From Bacillota bacterium (GTDB lineage Bacteria > Bacillota_I > Bacilli_A > RF39 > UBA660): a stretch of 64,000 nt of DNA. The notes beneath the pieces were generated by a model. That model did no database searches and had not been told where the DNA came from. It was given only the letters and a program-made list of their open reading frames with translations. The DNA is taken from NCBI GenBank assembly GCA_015059445.1, contig SVAK01000001.1, forward strand, positions 151,951 through 215,950, read 5' to 3'. A program made the translations under genes and the position numbers. Positions 51,523-61,452 of this stretch are shown here, piece after piece. How positions within the stretch are numbered: the stretch's first letter is position 1; every line of letters begins with the position of its first letter.

Positions 51523-52239
51523 ATGGAAAATAAAAATAAGATATTTTTGATAGCAATTATAATATTAACAATAAGTGTAATTGGTTTTTGTGTTTATTCA
51601 GTTATAAATAATAATAAGTTAGAAGAAACTGATGCGGTTAAATTTCGTAAAGAATATATGGAGTTAAACGGTAAAGTTAACGAAGCAAATGGAAAAGCTT
51701 ATGTAAATGTAACATTAAACGATACTAATACTATTAAATATGTTACTGAAGCAGAAACAGTTGAATTACTAGAAAATGGCACTGGTATTATTTATTTTGG
51801 TTTTTCTAAATGTCCCTGGTGTCGTAGTTTAGTTTCCACTTTGGCAAGTGTTGCAGAAGAAAAAAATGAAACAATTTATTATTTGGATGTTCTAGATATT
51901 AGATCATCATTTGAAGTAAAAGATGGTGCATTGAATAAAATAAAGGATGGAAGCAAAGGGTACTATCAAATATTAGAATTATTAAATGATGAATTAGAAG
52001 ATTTTTATTTAGAAGATGAAGAAGGCAATGTATTTGACACTAATGAAAAAAGATTATATGCCCCAACGCTAGTGGCCATAAATAATGGAGAAGTAACTGG
52101 GTTTCACGTTGGAACCATAGAATCTCAAGCATCTGGTTATGATAAATTAACTGATGAGCAAACTGATGAATTAGAAAAAATAATTACAAATTTAATTAAT
52201 AGTAAAAATAATGAAGTGTGTACTCAAGATAAATGTTAG
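51523..52239 (+). CDS. Membrane-anchored thioredoxin-like protein
   Basis: N-terminal TM and GIIYFGFSKCPWCRSLV CxxC thioredoxin-fold motif. Confidence 0.82.
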   Translation: MENKNKIFLIAIIILTISVIGFCVYSVINNNKLEETDAVKFRKEYMELNGKVNEANGKAYVNVTLNDTNTIKYVTEAETVELLENGTGIIYFGFSKCPWCRSLVSTLASVAEEKNETIYYLDVLDIRSSFEVKDGALNKIKDGSKGYYQILELLNDELEDFYLEDEEGNVFDTNEKRLYAPTLVAINNGEVTGFHVGTIESQASGYDKLTDEQTDELEKIITNLINSKNNEVCTQDKC

Positions 52240-52284
52240 TACATTTCTTTAATTTATAAATAAAGAGATAATAAGGGTGAAAAG

Positions 52285-53220
52285 ATGGCAAGAAAAAAGA
52301 AAAATGAAAGAGTAATATTGGAAGATATTGAATTAAAACCACAAGTAATCGGTTATACATTTCAAAAGAAAAGCAATCTTGGTCGTGTTATCTTTATCTT
52401 TATTGCTTTTTTAATAGTAGTTTATTATATAAATGATATCAGTTTATGGATAGATAATCTATTTGGTAAAAAATCACCCGAAACGATAGAAAATTTAGCT
52501 GGCAGTAATAATACTGATGATGATGGCAAAAATAATGAAAAAAATGAAATTATTTATAATATATATCAAACAAATTTAGTGATTAATGAGAATGGCATGA
52601 CATTAAGTGGCTTTAATTATAATAACGGTATTTTAACATTTAATGTTGTAAACAATAACAATAAAACATTAGATTTATCTTCTAAAAAATATTTTTTAGA
52701 GACTTATTCTGAAGATAAAACCTTATTAGAAAGATTTAAATTAGATATTAATGTAATTAATGAAAATTCCCAAATAAGTTTTTCTTTGGATATGAAAAAT
52801 AGTTTTTACTACTTAGTGTTAGAAGAAAAAACTATTGACGATTATCCCGTAGTTACATTAAAAACAGATGAATTAGGTGTTGCTAATATTACTTGTACTA
52901 AAGGTGTTGAAAGTATAATATATACTTTTAAAAATAATGTATTGGAATCTATCAATCATACTATTACTGATAGTAATATAACAGATGCTGATTATTATAA
53001 AAGATATAGTGCATATCAAAGTAAAGTAGCATCTTATAATACTTTAACAGGCATTACTGCTACATTCAATGGAACATTAAATGGATATACAGCAATAATA
53101 GCTATTGAACTAGATAAAGTAAATTTGAGTACTATTTATGAAAAATACTATTATGGGTATAAAGAAGTTCCAAAGGTCGTAAAATTTGAAATGCAAACTT
53201 ATGGATTCGAATGTAAATAA
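52285..53220 (+). CDS. Hypothetical single-TM protein
   Basis: 311 aa with TM VIFIFIAFLIVVYYI. Confidence 0.75.
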   Translation: MARKKKNERVILEDIELKPQVIGYTFQKKSNLGRVIFIFIAFLIVVYYINDISLWIDNLFGKKSPETIENLAGSNNTDDDGKNNEKNEIIYNIYQTNLVINENGMTLSGFNYNNGILTFNVVNNNNKTLDLSSKKYFLETYSEDKTLLERFKLDINVINENSQISFSLDMKNSFYYLVLEEKTIDDYPVVTLKTDELGVANITCTKGVESIIYTFKNNVLESINHTITDSNITDADYYKRYSAYQSKVASYNTLTGITATFNGTLNGYTAIIAIELDKVNLSTIYEKYYYGYKEVPKVVKFEMQTYGFECK

Positions 53221-53237
53221 TTTAGGTAGGGGAGTTT

Positions 53238-53957
53238 ATGAATTTACAATTACAAGATTTTGAAGGACCATTTGATTTATTATTACATTTAGTAAGAGTG
53301 TCTAAAATGGATATTTATACAATAAATATAAGTGATATTATTGAGCAATACTTAGAATTCATTAACTCAATCGATAAATTTGACATAGATGCAAGTAGTG
53401 AGTATTTAGTAGTATCATCAGAATTAATTCATTTAAAAAGTAAAATGTTAATTAATAAATATAATGAAGAAGATATAGCAGAGGAAGAAGAATATTCAAT
53501 TAAAAGTGAAGAAGATTTAAGAAATAAATTAATTGAATATGAAAGATACAAGAGCATGACCGATACTTTTAGAATATTAGAAGAAAACAGACAGGATTAT
53601 TACACCAAGTTGCCAGAAAATTTAAATAATTATGTAGAAGAAGAGAAAATTATTAATAGTGATGTTTCGGTAGATGACTTGGTAAAAGCTTTTTTAGAAA
53701 TGCAAAGAAGAGTTAATTTTCAGAAGCCAATAACTACAAAAGTAACTAGAAAAGAATTTAGTGTTAAAGAACGAATTGTTGAAATAAGAAATTTGCTAAA
53801 AACTAAAAAAAGTTTAGAATTTAATGAATTATTTGATATAGTAACCAAGGAAAATATAGTTATAACATTTTTATCACTTTTAGATATGAGTAAAAATTCA
53901 GAAATCATTATTAAACAAGATAAAATATTTAGTGCAATCATTATAGAAGGTAAGTGA
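53238..53957 (+). CDS. scpA: Segregation and condensation protein A
   Basis: LQDFEGPFDLLLHLVRVSKMDIYTINISDIIEQYL. Confidence 0.94.
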   Translation: MNLQLQDFEGPFDLLLHLVRVSKMDIYTINISDIIEQYLEFINSIDKFDIDASSEYLVVSSELIHLKSKMLINKYNEEDIAEEEEYSIKSEEDLRNKLIEYERYKSMTDTFRILEENRQDYYTKLPENLNNYVEEEKIINSDVSVDDLVKAFLEMQRRVNFQKPITTKVTRKEFSVKERIVEIRNLLKTKKSLEFNELFDIVTKENIVITFLSLLDMSKNSEIIIKQDKIFSAIIIEGK

Positions 53958-53961
53958 TATT

Positions 53962-54522
53962 ATGAAATTATTAGGAGTTTTAGAAGGATTGCTTTTTGTA
54001 GTAGGAGATGAAGGAGTAACCTTAAAAGAAATATGTGAAACTTTAGAGATTGATGAAAATACTGCTAGAAGATTACTTACAGAATTAAAAAAAGAATACG
54101 AAAGTGAACTTAGAGGAGTCAAAATTAGCTTTTTAGGTGAAACTTTTAAATTAACTACAAAAAAGGAACACAAAGAATATTATCAAAAATTAGTTACTAC
54201 TAAAGAGGCAATTTTATCTCAAGCGCAACTTGAAGTATTGGCAATTATTGCTTATAATGAGCCGATTACAAGAATTGAAATAGATGAAATAAGAGGTATT
54301 AGTAGTGCGTACGTTGTGAAAAAATTATTAAGTAAAGATTTAATAAAAGTTGTTGGAAAAAGTGATTTGCCTGGAAAACCAAATTTATATCGCACAACCA
54401 GAGAATTCTTAGATTGTTTTGGATTGTCTTCGATTAATGATTTGCCAGACTTAGCGATAAAAGATAATGATGAAGAAAAAGCTTTATTTTCTAAAAAAAA
54501 TGAGGTCGAAGAATTATTATAA
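53962..54522 (+). CDS. scpB: Segregation and condensation protein B
   Basis: LEVLAIIAYNEPITRIEIDEIRGISSAYVVKKLLSKDLIKVVG. Confidence 0.95.
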   Translation: MKLLGVLEGLLFVVGDEGVTLKEICETLEIDENTARRLLTELKKEYESELRGVKISFLGETFKLTTKKEHKEYYQKLVTTKEAILSQAQLEVLAIIAYNEPITRIEIDEIRGISSAYVVKKLLSKDLIKVVGKSDLPGKPNLYRTTREFLDCFGLSSINDLPDLAIKDNDEEKALFSKKNEVEELL

Positions 54523-54606
54523 AATTACCCAGAATATTATTTTGGGTTTTATTTTGCTAAAAAATGTGTTAAAATATAACGCGTTAAATTACTAAGGGGG
54601 AAAATA

Positions 54607-55986
54607 ATGAAAATTGATATGACCGCGTTATATGAAATGGTAATTAGGAATATGGTAATTACTAGAGAGAGTCTGAAATTTAAAGGGTACACAGATGAAG
54701 AAATAAATTATTTATTGCAAACGCAAAAACTAATTGCAGTTAATAATCAATATCAATTTAATGATGTTGAAGGGTTATATAAATATGGCGAATCTTTTAT
54801 AATACATTTTAATTCACTTAAAGCTAAAGCTTGTTTTAAAAAGTGTAGACAATTAAATCCTACGCATCGTAGTGCTTTATTGCAAAGATTTTTTCAACTT
54901 TTTAGTGCCAATCAAATACAAGAGGCTTTAAGTTGCTTTGATATTATTTTAACTATTGAACCAGAAAAATATTATGAAGAAAACAATTTGTATACATATT
55001 TAATAAGCCTTTTAGAAGATGTTCCAGAAAAGTATATTGCCATGGTTAATGTAACAGAATTATCTCAAATTAAAGGAACATCTTCAGAAGAAAAAAATTT
55101 AGAAAATGAAATAAAAAGGACTATTAGTGAAAATAAGTTAACGTTTGCTATGTCATTGCTAAATGATTTACTTGCTAAATATCCAACATATACTATTAGT
55201 AGAGGTGTATTGAAGTTGTTATTATCAAAAGCAATTGATAATGACGAATTAATAAAAGCTACTATTTTTAAAATGATAAATAAAGAATGTTATTACGAGT
55301 TAATACAATATTTAGAAAACATAAAGAAAAGAAGAAAATTAGATACTCAAGAATATTATATTTTTTATTTATCAAAAGTCTTGATAGATTTAATTAATTC
55401 CAAAGTTATACCTACGATAACTGCATTTCACCCTCGTAATATTAGTGAAGCCTTAAGAGGAAACAACTTTGAAGAAGCTATTATACAAAATAAATTGTTT
55501 TTAAGAAAGAATAATAGAGATAAAAAGGAAGATCCAATTATGATTTTATTAAAAAGAATTTGTAAAATGATTAATCAACTTAAATTAGAAGAATCTGCAT
55601 TAGAAGTTGATAAAGAGGAATTAAATGCTGACGAACCTATGGATTTACTTGATAATAGCAGTGATGTAGGTGAGATAACAGAAATTCCTAGTAATGATTC
55701 GAGAGATTTAAACGATATTTTATTCTTTATGAAAGAACGCAATTTGTCTTTAGAAGATTTGATAATTAATTATAATTTAAATTTTGAAGAAATTCAAATT
55801 TTAAAATTGTTAATGGCTAAAGATTGTTATTCTTTGGGATTTGAAGCTTTAGGAGATAAATACTTAAAAGAAGTAAGCGAGCAACCTGGAATTACTGAAA
55901 GGGTGTCTGCGTTATTAGTTGAAATACAAAAAAATAAAAAAACTATTATATATGGTATATCAAGAAAAAGAAAAACTGAACAATAA
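54607..55986 (+). CDS. Hypothetical protein with TPR-like helical repeats
   Basis: 459 aa; AKACFKKCRQLNPTHRSALLQRFFQLF... TPR-like. Confidence 0.7.
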   Translation: MKIDMTALYEMVIRNMVITRESLKFKGYTDEEINYLLQTQKLIAVNNQYQFNDVEGLYKYGESFIIHFNSLKAKACFKKCRQLNPTHRSALLQRFFQLFSANQIQEALSCFDIILTIEPEKYYEENNLYTYLISLLEDVPEKYIAMVNVTELSQIKGTSSEEKNLENEIKRTISENKLTFAMSLLNDLLAKYPTYTISRGVLKLLLSKAIDNDELIKATIFKMINKECYYELIQYLENIKKRRKLDTQEYYIFYLSKVLIDLINSKVIPTITAFHPRNISEALRGNNFEEAIIQNKLFLRKNNRDKKEDPIMILLKRICKMINQLKLEESALEVDKEELNADEPMDLLDNSSDVGEITEIPSNDSRDLNDILFFMKERNLSLEDLIINYNLNFEEIQILKLLMAKDCYSLGFEALGDKYLKEVSEQPGITERVSALLVEIQKNKKTIIYGISRKRKTEQ

Positions 55987-56040
55987 AGTATAATTTTTTG
56001 TTTCAAAATGCGAGAAGTATGTTATAATTTAAATGTACTT

Positions 56041-56127
56041 GCTCGTATGGCGGAATTGGTAGACGCGATAGACTCAAAATCTATTTTCTGCAAAGGAGTG
56101 TCGGTTCGAGTCCGACTTCGAGCACCA
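56041..56127 (+). tRNA. tRNA-Leu (CAA anticodon)
   Basis: Class II tRNA with long variable arm; anticodon loop CTCAAAA flanked by ATAGA/TCTAT; 3' ACCA encoded. Confidence 0.93.
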
Positions 56128-56136
56128 GATTGATAG

Positions 56137-56166
56137 AAAACTCGGACTTAGATTAGTCCGAGTTTT
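56137..56166 (+). terminator. Rho-independent terminator after tRNA-Leu
   Basis: AAAACTCGGACT-TAGATT-AGTCCGAGTTTT. Confidence 0.85.
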
Positions 56167-56218
56167 AAAATACAAAAAATGAGTTATTTTTATAACTCAT
56201 TTAATAATTAGATTCATT

Positions 56219-56375
56219 TTAGTAACATGGTAAAACTAATGATGGGATGCTAATACTCTTATGAAATGTTATTTCTTCTCCAACGTTACCATTGACATTT
56301 TTATAATATTTTTCATATTTATTACAATATAAAGTTTTCCCATCTTGTATAAAATATATTAAGAAATTTTCACAT
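56219..56375 (-). pseudogene. C-terminal gene remnant
   Basis: Minus-strand frame encodes ...CENFLIYFIQDGKTLYCNKYEKYYKNVNGNVGEEITFHKSISIPSLVLPCY* with no start/upstream body. Confidence 0.4.
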
Positions 56376-56377
56376 AA

Positions 56378-56706
56378 AAACAAGCAGTTTTAAAAAAACT
56401 AATAACATTAGAGGATTTGTATACAAAAAAAGAAGAAGATATTTGTGAAATATTTGAACATAATTTTTCTTCTTGGCCTATATTTAGAGAAGCAACTAAA
56501 ATTATTAGAACATCAACTAAGCCTAATAATAAATTCTATATATCTTTCGATACAAAAAAAGAAATACAATTCCATTAATACAAACATCTTTGGGTAATAA
56601 AAGAATTATAGATTTTTCAGATAAATCAAGAAAAAAATATGATGAATTAAAAGACTATAAAGATAGCAAATATGCTTATGTAGAAGGATTAAGTAATATA
56701 AATTAA
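56378..56706 (+). pseudogene. Frameshifted gene remnant
   Basis: KQAVLKKLITLEDLYTKKEEDICEIFEHNFSSWPIFREATKIIRTSTKPNNKFYISFDTKK | frameshift at A7 (56554-56560) | RNTIPLIQTSLGNKRIIDFSDKSRKKYDELKDYKDSKYAYVEGLSNIN*. Confidence 0.55.
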
Positions 56707-56765
56707 GGTACTAATTTTTCTTTAATGGAGTAATAAAAAATTGGTATAATATAAACAGGTAAAAA

Positions 56766-56940
56766 ATGGATGATATTTTTAATATCGAAGTTTGTAAAAA
56801 TTATTTGATTAATTACTATAGATATGATAGTTATTATAATTTTGATTTGACAGAAGAGCCTGGATATGTAAGAAAAAAATCAGTTAGTTAGAACTTTAAA
56901 AAGAAAATTAGGACTAGTTAAAGTAGGCGTTTGTAATTAG
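56766..56940 (+). pseudogene. Small ORF with poly-A frameshift
   Basis: MDDIFNIEVCKNYLINYYRYDSYYNFDLTEEPGYVRK | A7 at 56873-56879 | NQLVRTLKRKLGLVKVGVCN*; TATAAT-like -10 upstream. Confidence 0.5.
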
Positions 56941-56984
56941 TTTAAATAGTAATAAAACATAATATATAGGGAAAGGATGATATT

Positions 56985-57194
56985 ATGTTTTATTACCCAA
57001 ATAATAATTATAAAGTACAACCTTTAAATAATAATAGGTTTATATTACCATTTTTAGGTGGAGCTTTAATAGGTGGTGCAGCGGTAGGATTAACTAGACC
57101 TAGACCAATTTATAATGTAGCACCATACCCATATCCATATATGCCTTATGGAAATTATAATTATTATTATCCGCCATATCCAAGACCATATTAA
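56985..57194 (+). CDS. Small Tyr/Pro/Asn-rich protein with Gly-zipper hydrophobic segment (spore-coat-like)
   Basis: FLGGALIGGAAVGL core then YPYPYMPYGNYNYYYPPYPRPY; RBS GGAAAGGATG. Confidence 0.65.
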   Translation: MFYYPNNNYKVQPLNNNRFILPFLGGALIGGAAVGLTRPRPIYNVAPYPYPYMPYGNYNYYYPPYPRPY

Positions 57195-57216
57195 GACTAC
57201 AAGTTAGTCTTTTATT
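57192..57216 (+). terminator. Rho-independent terminator
   Basis: AAGACTA-CAAGT-TAGTCTT + T-run. Confidence 0.65.
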
Positions 57217-57318
57217 TTGGCGTATTATAAAAAGGGATTTTTTCTAAAAAAGTTTGAGAGTTGACTTTGAGTTTATATAAATATATAATCTAAAATAGAA
57301 GAGGGTGTACTACATAAA

Positions 57319-59280
57319 ATGCATTATAAAAGCAAAAAAAAGTTAAGAATAATTCTGCTTATTTTATTAATAACTGTCTCTGTATGTCTATTTGGATGCA
57401 TTTTTGTTAAAAACACTCCTAATTTAGATGAAAAAAAGCTTGTAGAAAAAAATGATTCAAATATGTTTGCAATTATGATTGGGGATTTAGAAGGGAATTA
57501 TACCAAATATAAAGAAAGTATACTTCCGCAAAAAGAAGATGGTTACATCTTTAACCAAAATAAGTCTGTATGTTATAATTCCGATGGAGAAGTAATAAAT
57601 CAAGAGATTCAATATAGAAATAATATGGTTAAAATGAACGTGACTCACTCTTCATATTGTTACTTATATTTTGATGTAATATCAAAAACTGATTTTTGTT
57701 TAGATAGAGGAATCACAAATTTAAAAGATTGTCTTTTAGTAATGGAAGATTACTCTTATAATATAGAAGAAGCAATTGAATATATTAAAAATAAAGGTAA
57801 CGCGACAACAAGTGTTATAGCGCCAACAATTACGTATGCCAAAAAAAATGAAGTATTAGAAGATGAAAATGGTTTGGTATCTACTAGCGACAATTTTAGT
57901 TTAGGCACATCTTATGCTTTTGATCCAACAACCGGTTCTTATCGTATTTTAAATGCAAAATCACCTGCAGTTATAACAGATGATTACATAGATTATTATA
58001 CTTGTGGAGGAAGCTGGAAATATTGCACAACAATGTATCAAGTAAAAGATTATAAAGTAGTTGAGAAAAGTCTGTATACAACGCAATATATTACTAAGGC
58101 AGATGTTTATACCTTTAAATCAGTAGATAGTTTTGATTCTGAAATAGGTTTATATGCTACAAAAGATGAAAAGGGAACTAGTTAATTTTTTAGGGGAGCA
58201 GTAAAAAATAATTATGTGTCATATGGCGGATTTATCTGGCGTGTGATTAGAATCAATGGTAATGGCAGCGTGCGAATGATTTATTCTGGAACGTCCACCG
58301 ATGCAACTGGCGCAGACACTTCAATTGGGACAAGTGTATACAATACTAAAGGTTGGGATCCTACATACGTAGGATACAAATATGGTGAGGATTTAGTATT
58401 AAGAGAAACCTCCGAAATGAGTGCATATCATGGTATAGGTGTTAACAATATATATTATTTTGGAAAAGGTTATGAAATTACTGAAGATGGTAAATTTCAA
58501 TTAGATCAGAATCAAGATATGATAAGTGGCAAATGGGCAGATATTTATAAAGAAGTTATAGACAATTATCCATATAGTTGTTTACGAGGAGGAGCTAAAG
58601 CAGATGCTAAATGTAATTTAATAATGCATGTGAAGGAATACGTAAGTGACACTAGAGCTAATGTGCACTATATTTCTTATAATTCAAAAGATTATGCTAG
58701 TACATTAACTAATAAATTTGATTCAACAGTAAAAAAATTAGTTGATATGTGGTATGAAAATAATATTTTGAATAAAAAAGATAATGAAGGCAATTTGTTG
58801 AGTAATTATCTAAGCGATGAAATATTTTGTAATGATCGAAGTATACGCAGTGGTGATGGATATAAATTATCGGAATTTACATATTATAATATGTATAATC
58901 GAATGACAGGAACATATGAATCAACATTATTATGTAAACAAAATGAAGATAAATTTAGTGTTGCAAATAAAAATTTAAAGTATCCAATTGCTCTTATAAC
59001 TGCTGATGAAGTTATGTTAGCTGGTGGGACTGGCGGAGTTAACAATATGTTTTATTTATATACTGGTCAAAAATATTGGACTATGAGTCCGTCATTTTAT
59101 TCTACAAATTTTCATTCTTCATATAATTATAGAGTGACTGAAAATGGTGCTGTTGGTAATGTGAATTTAGGTTCCTATCATGGCGTTCGTCCAGTTATTA
59201 ACTTGTCTAGTGAAGTAGAAATATCTCAAGGAATAGGAACTAAGGATAATCCGTATGTAGTTAAATTAAAAAGTAGTTAA
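57319..59280 (+). pseudogene. Large membrane-anchored surface-type protein interrupted by one in-frame TAA (57319..58185 and 58216..59280 are the halves)
   Basis: Both halves are in the same frame with a single stop at 58183-58185; continuous reading GTS*FFRGAVKNNYVSYGGFIWRVIRINGNGSVRMIY. Confidence 0.75.
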
Positions 59281-59300
59281 CAAAAAGATTTTTGAAGGGT

Positions 59301-60401
59301 TTAACAACTCTTTTTTTCATTAAGCAATTTTAATATAATTCCTAAAAATATATAATTAATTAAAGTGTTAGTTCCTCCATAAGATAAAAATGGAAGAGGG
59401 ATTCCCATAATCGGAAGCAGTCCGACGTTCATAGATATATTATATAATTGATGAAATATGAAAATTCCTAAATAACAAAGCATAAACATTTTAAATTTTT
59501 TATTGTTAATTTTATTAAGTCTAAATATTAAAAATAGATTAATTGTAAAAAAAGATAAAACAATTAGAATGGCACTAAAAACACCAAAGTTACCAATTGA
59601 AAATGCAAAAAAGAAATCGGTCGGTGCTTCTGGAATATAAAGAAGAATTTTATTAAAGCCTGTACCAAAAAATGATGAAGCTCCAATCGTTATTAAGGCA
59701 TTTTCTAATTGATAACTATTTCCGTTAGCAAAATTTATTAATCTATCCATTCGATAAAAAAAAGAAGTCCCAATAATATCAATTAAAAAATCTTGAAAGA
59801 AAAAATACATGACAAAAAAGGCTGTTAGTAAAATGAATCCTATACTGAAAAAAAATATGTACCACCATTTGTTTAATTTGGCATAAAATAGAACTACTAG
59901 TAAGATAATTAGATAATTAATTATGGCACCAGTATCAGGTTCCAAGAAAACCAAAATACAGGGAATTATAGTTGTAATAAAAAGTTTGATAATTAAAATA
60001 AATTCATCTTTAATATTTTTAATTTTAAAATTGCAAACTATTTCAATTAAATATAAAGAGAGTGTTAATTTTACGAGTTCGCTGGGTTGAAAAGTAAACC
60101 CAAAAATACTAAGCCAGCATTTGGCACCATTAATATCTTCACCTAAGAATAGAACTAATATTAATAAAAAAATAGTAAAAAAATAAAGATAGCTAGCATA
60201 TTTAAATAATTTTTTCAACTTTATTTTTGATAAAATAAAAATAATTAAATATCCTAACAGAAACCAAATTAACTGCTTAATAAAAGCCTTTTCATAAACG
60301 ATGCTTATAAATTTAGCATTAATCATATTAAAAAGACTTATAACATTTAATATAAGTAAAGGAGTAAATAAAAGTAATTTGGGATTTTTAAACGTTTTCA
60401 T
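59301..60401 (-). CDS. FtsW/RodA/SpoVE (SEDS) family protein
   Basis: Multi-TM; GFTFQPSELVKLTL, LEPDTGAI, GIPLPFLSYGGTNTLINY; start chosen at MKTFKNPKLLLF (supplied ORF extends to 60518). Confidence 0.92.
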   Translation of the reverse strand: MKTFKNPKLLLFTPLLILNVISLFNMINAKFISIVYEKAFIKQLIWFLLGYLIIFILSKIKLKKLFKYASYLYFFTIFLLILVLFLGEDINGAKCWLSIFGFTFQPSELVKLTLSLYLIEIVCNFKIKNIKDEFILIIKLFITTIIPCILVFLEPDTGAIINYLIILLVVLFYAKLNKWWYIFFFSIGFILLTAFFVMYFFFQDFLIDIIGTSFFYRMDRLINFANGNSYQLENALITIGASSFFGTGFNKILLYIPEAPTDFFFAFSIGNFGVFSAILIVLSFFTINLFLIFRLNKINNKKFKMFMLCYLGIFIFHQLYNISMNVGLLPIMGIPLPFLSYGGTNTLINYIFLGIILKLLNEKKSC

Positions 60402-60462
60402 AATATTATTATGGTTCAAAACATAGTCATTTATCATAAAATATAGTGATGGAGGATTTAAA

Positions 60463-60759
60463 ATGAAAGATTTACCTAAGGTTTTTGCCAATAAAATTAG
60501 CGAAAATATTAATAACACTCAAGATATATTTTATGGGAATGATAGATCTAACCACAAAAAACCTGATAGTTTAAGTATAGTTAGAAAAATAAATAGTATT
60601 TTTGCGTCAACTAGTCATGTGTATAAAAGTAAAGTTAAAATAGAATTAAAAGATAAAACAGAAGAAAAAGTAATTGTAGGAAAAACAACTACACATTTAA
60701 TCACAATAGACGGAGAACTAATTAAAATTATTGACATTGTTGATATTGAAAAAATATAA
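60463..60759 (+). CDS. Hypothetical protein (98 aa)
   Basis: Intact ORF divergent from ftsW/rodA; RBS GGAGG. Confidence 0.7.
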   Translation: MKDLPKVFANKISENINNTQDIFYGNDRSNHKKPDSLSIVRKINSIFASTSHVYKSKVKIELKDKTEEKVIVGKTTTHLITIDGELIKIIDIVDIEKI

Positions 60760-60803
60760 TTGAATAGCGTCTCTTTATTTGATATTATTTTACTAGTGAT
60801 AGT

Positions 60804-61442
60804 ATGAAAGAAAAAGATAAATTAACTTTATTTGTATTTATTGGATTAATAGTAATAATATTAGGTATATTAGTATTTAACATATATAAAACTAAAAAAC
60901 TAGATAATGTTGATAGGAGAGTAGAATATATTTTTAATAATTTAACTTATGATAATGTTTTTAATAAAGGCAGTGAATTGTTTTTGCAAACAATAAAACT
61001 TTTGAATAATTCAGACATTTGGGAATTTGAAAGAGATGTCAATGGAAAAATTATATATTATGCAATTAATAATTATAATCAATATAAAAAAATTAGAAAT
61101 TTCCATATAGTTAATACAACTTTAAATAGTGTAGAAATACAAAAATATATGAATGAAAAAAATATAATTAAATATGAAAATAATTATTATATTGAAACAA
61201 ATAATGATGAAGAGTTAAAAAGTAATTATATAGGAAGTAATATCGAGATTAAATCTTATGACAATAACTATGTCTATTTTAAATGTATAAATTATTATTG
61301 TGATGATTATGAATATAATGGAATAATTGAAGAGATACCATCTTGTAACTATACAGATAGTGAGTCAATTTTTACATTAGTATTAGAAAATAATAATTTA
61401 CGAGTTAACAATTTAGAAGAAATAAGAAATATTATAAAATAA
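60804..61442 (+). CDS. Hypothetical single-TM protein
   Basis: 212 aa with N-terminal TM. Confidence 0.65.
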   Translation: MKEKDKLTLFVFIGLIVIILGILVFNIYKTKKLDNVDRRVEYIFNNLTYDNVFNKGSELFLQTIKLLNNSDIWEFERDVNGKIIYYAINNYNQYKKIRNFHIVNTTLNSVEIQKYMNEKNIIKYENNYYIETNNDEELKSNYIGSNIEIKSYDNNYVYFKCINYYCDDYEYNGIIEEIPSCNYTDSESIFTLVLENNNLRVNNLEEIRNIIK

Positions 61443-61452
61443 AAAAAATATA

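Noticed and set aside
56041-57000. Integrative element inserted at tRNA-Leu
   Set aside because: No integrase, no direct repeat of the tRNA 3' end and an intact terminator directly after the tRNA; only gene remnants are visible.
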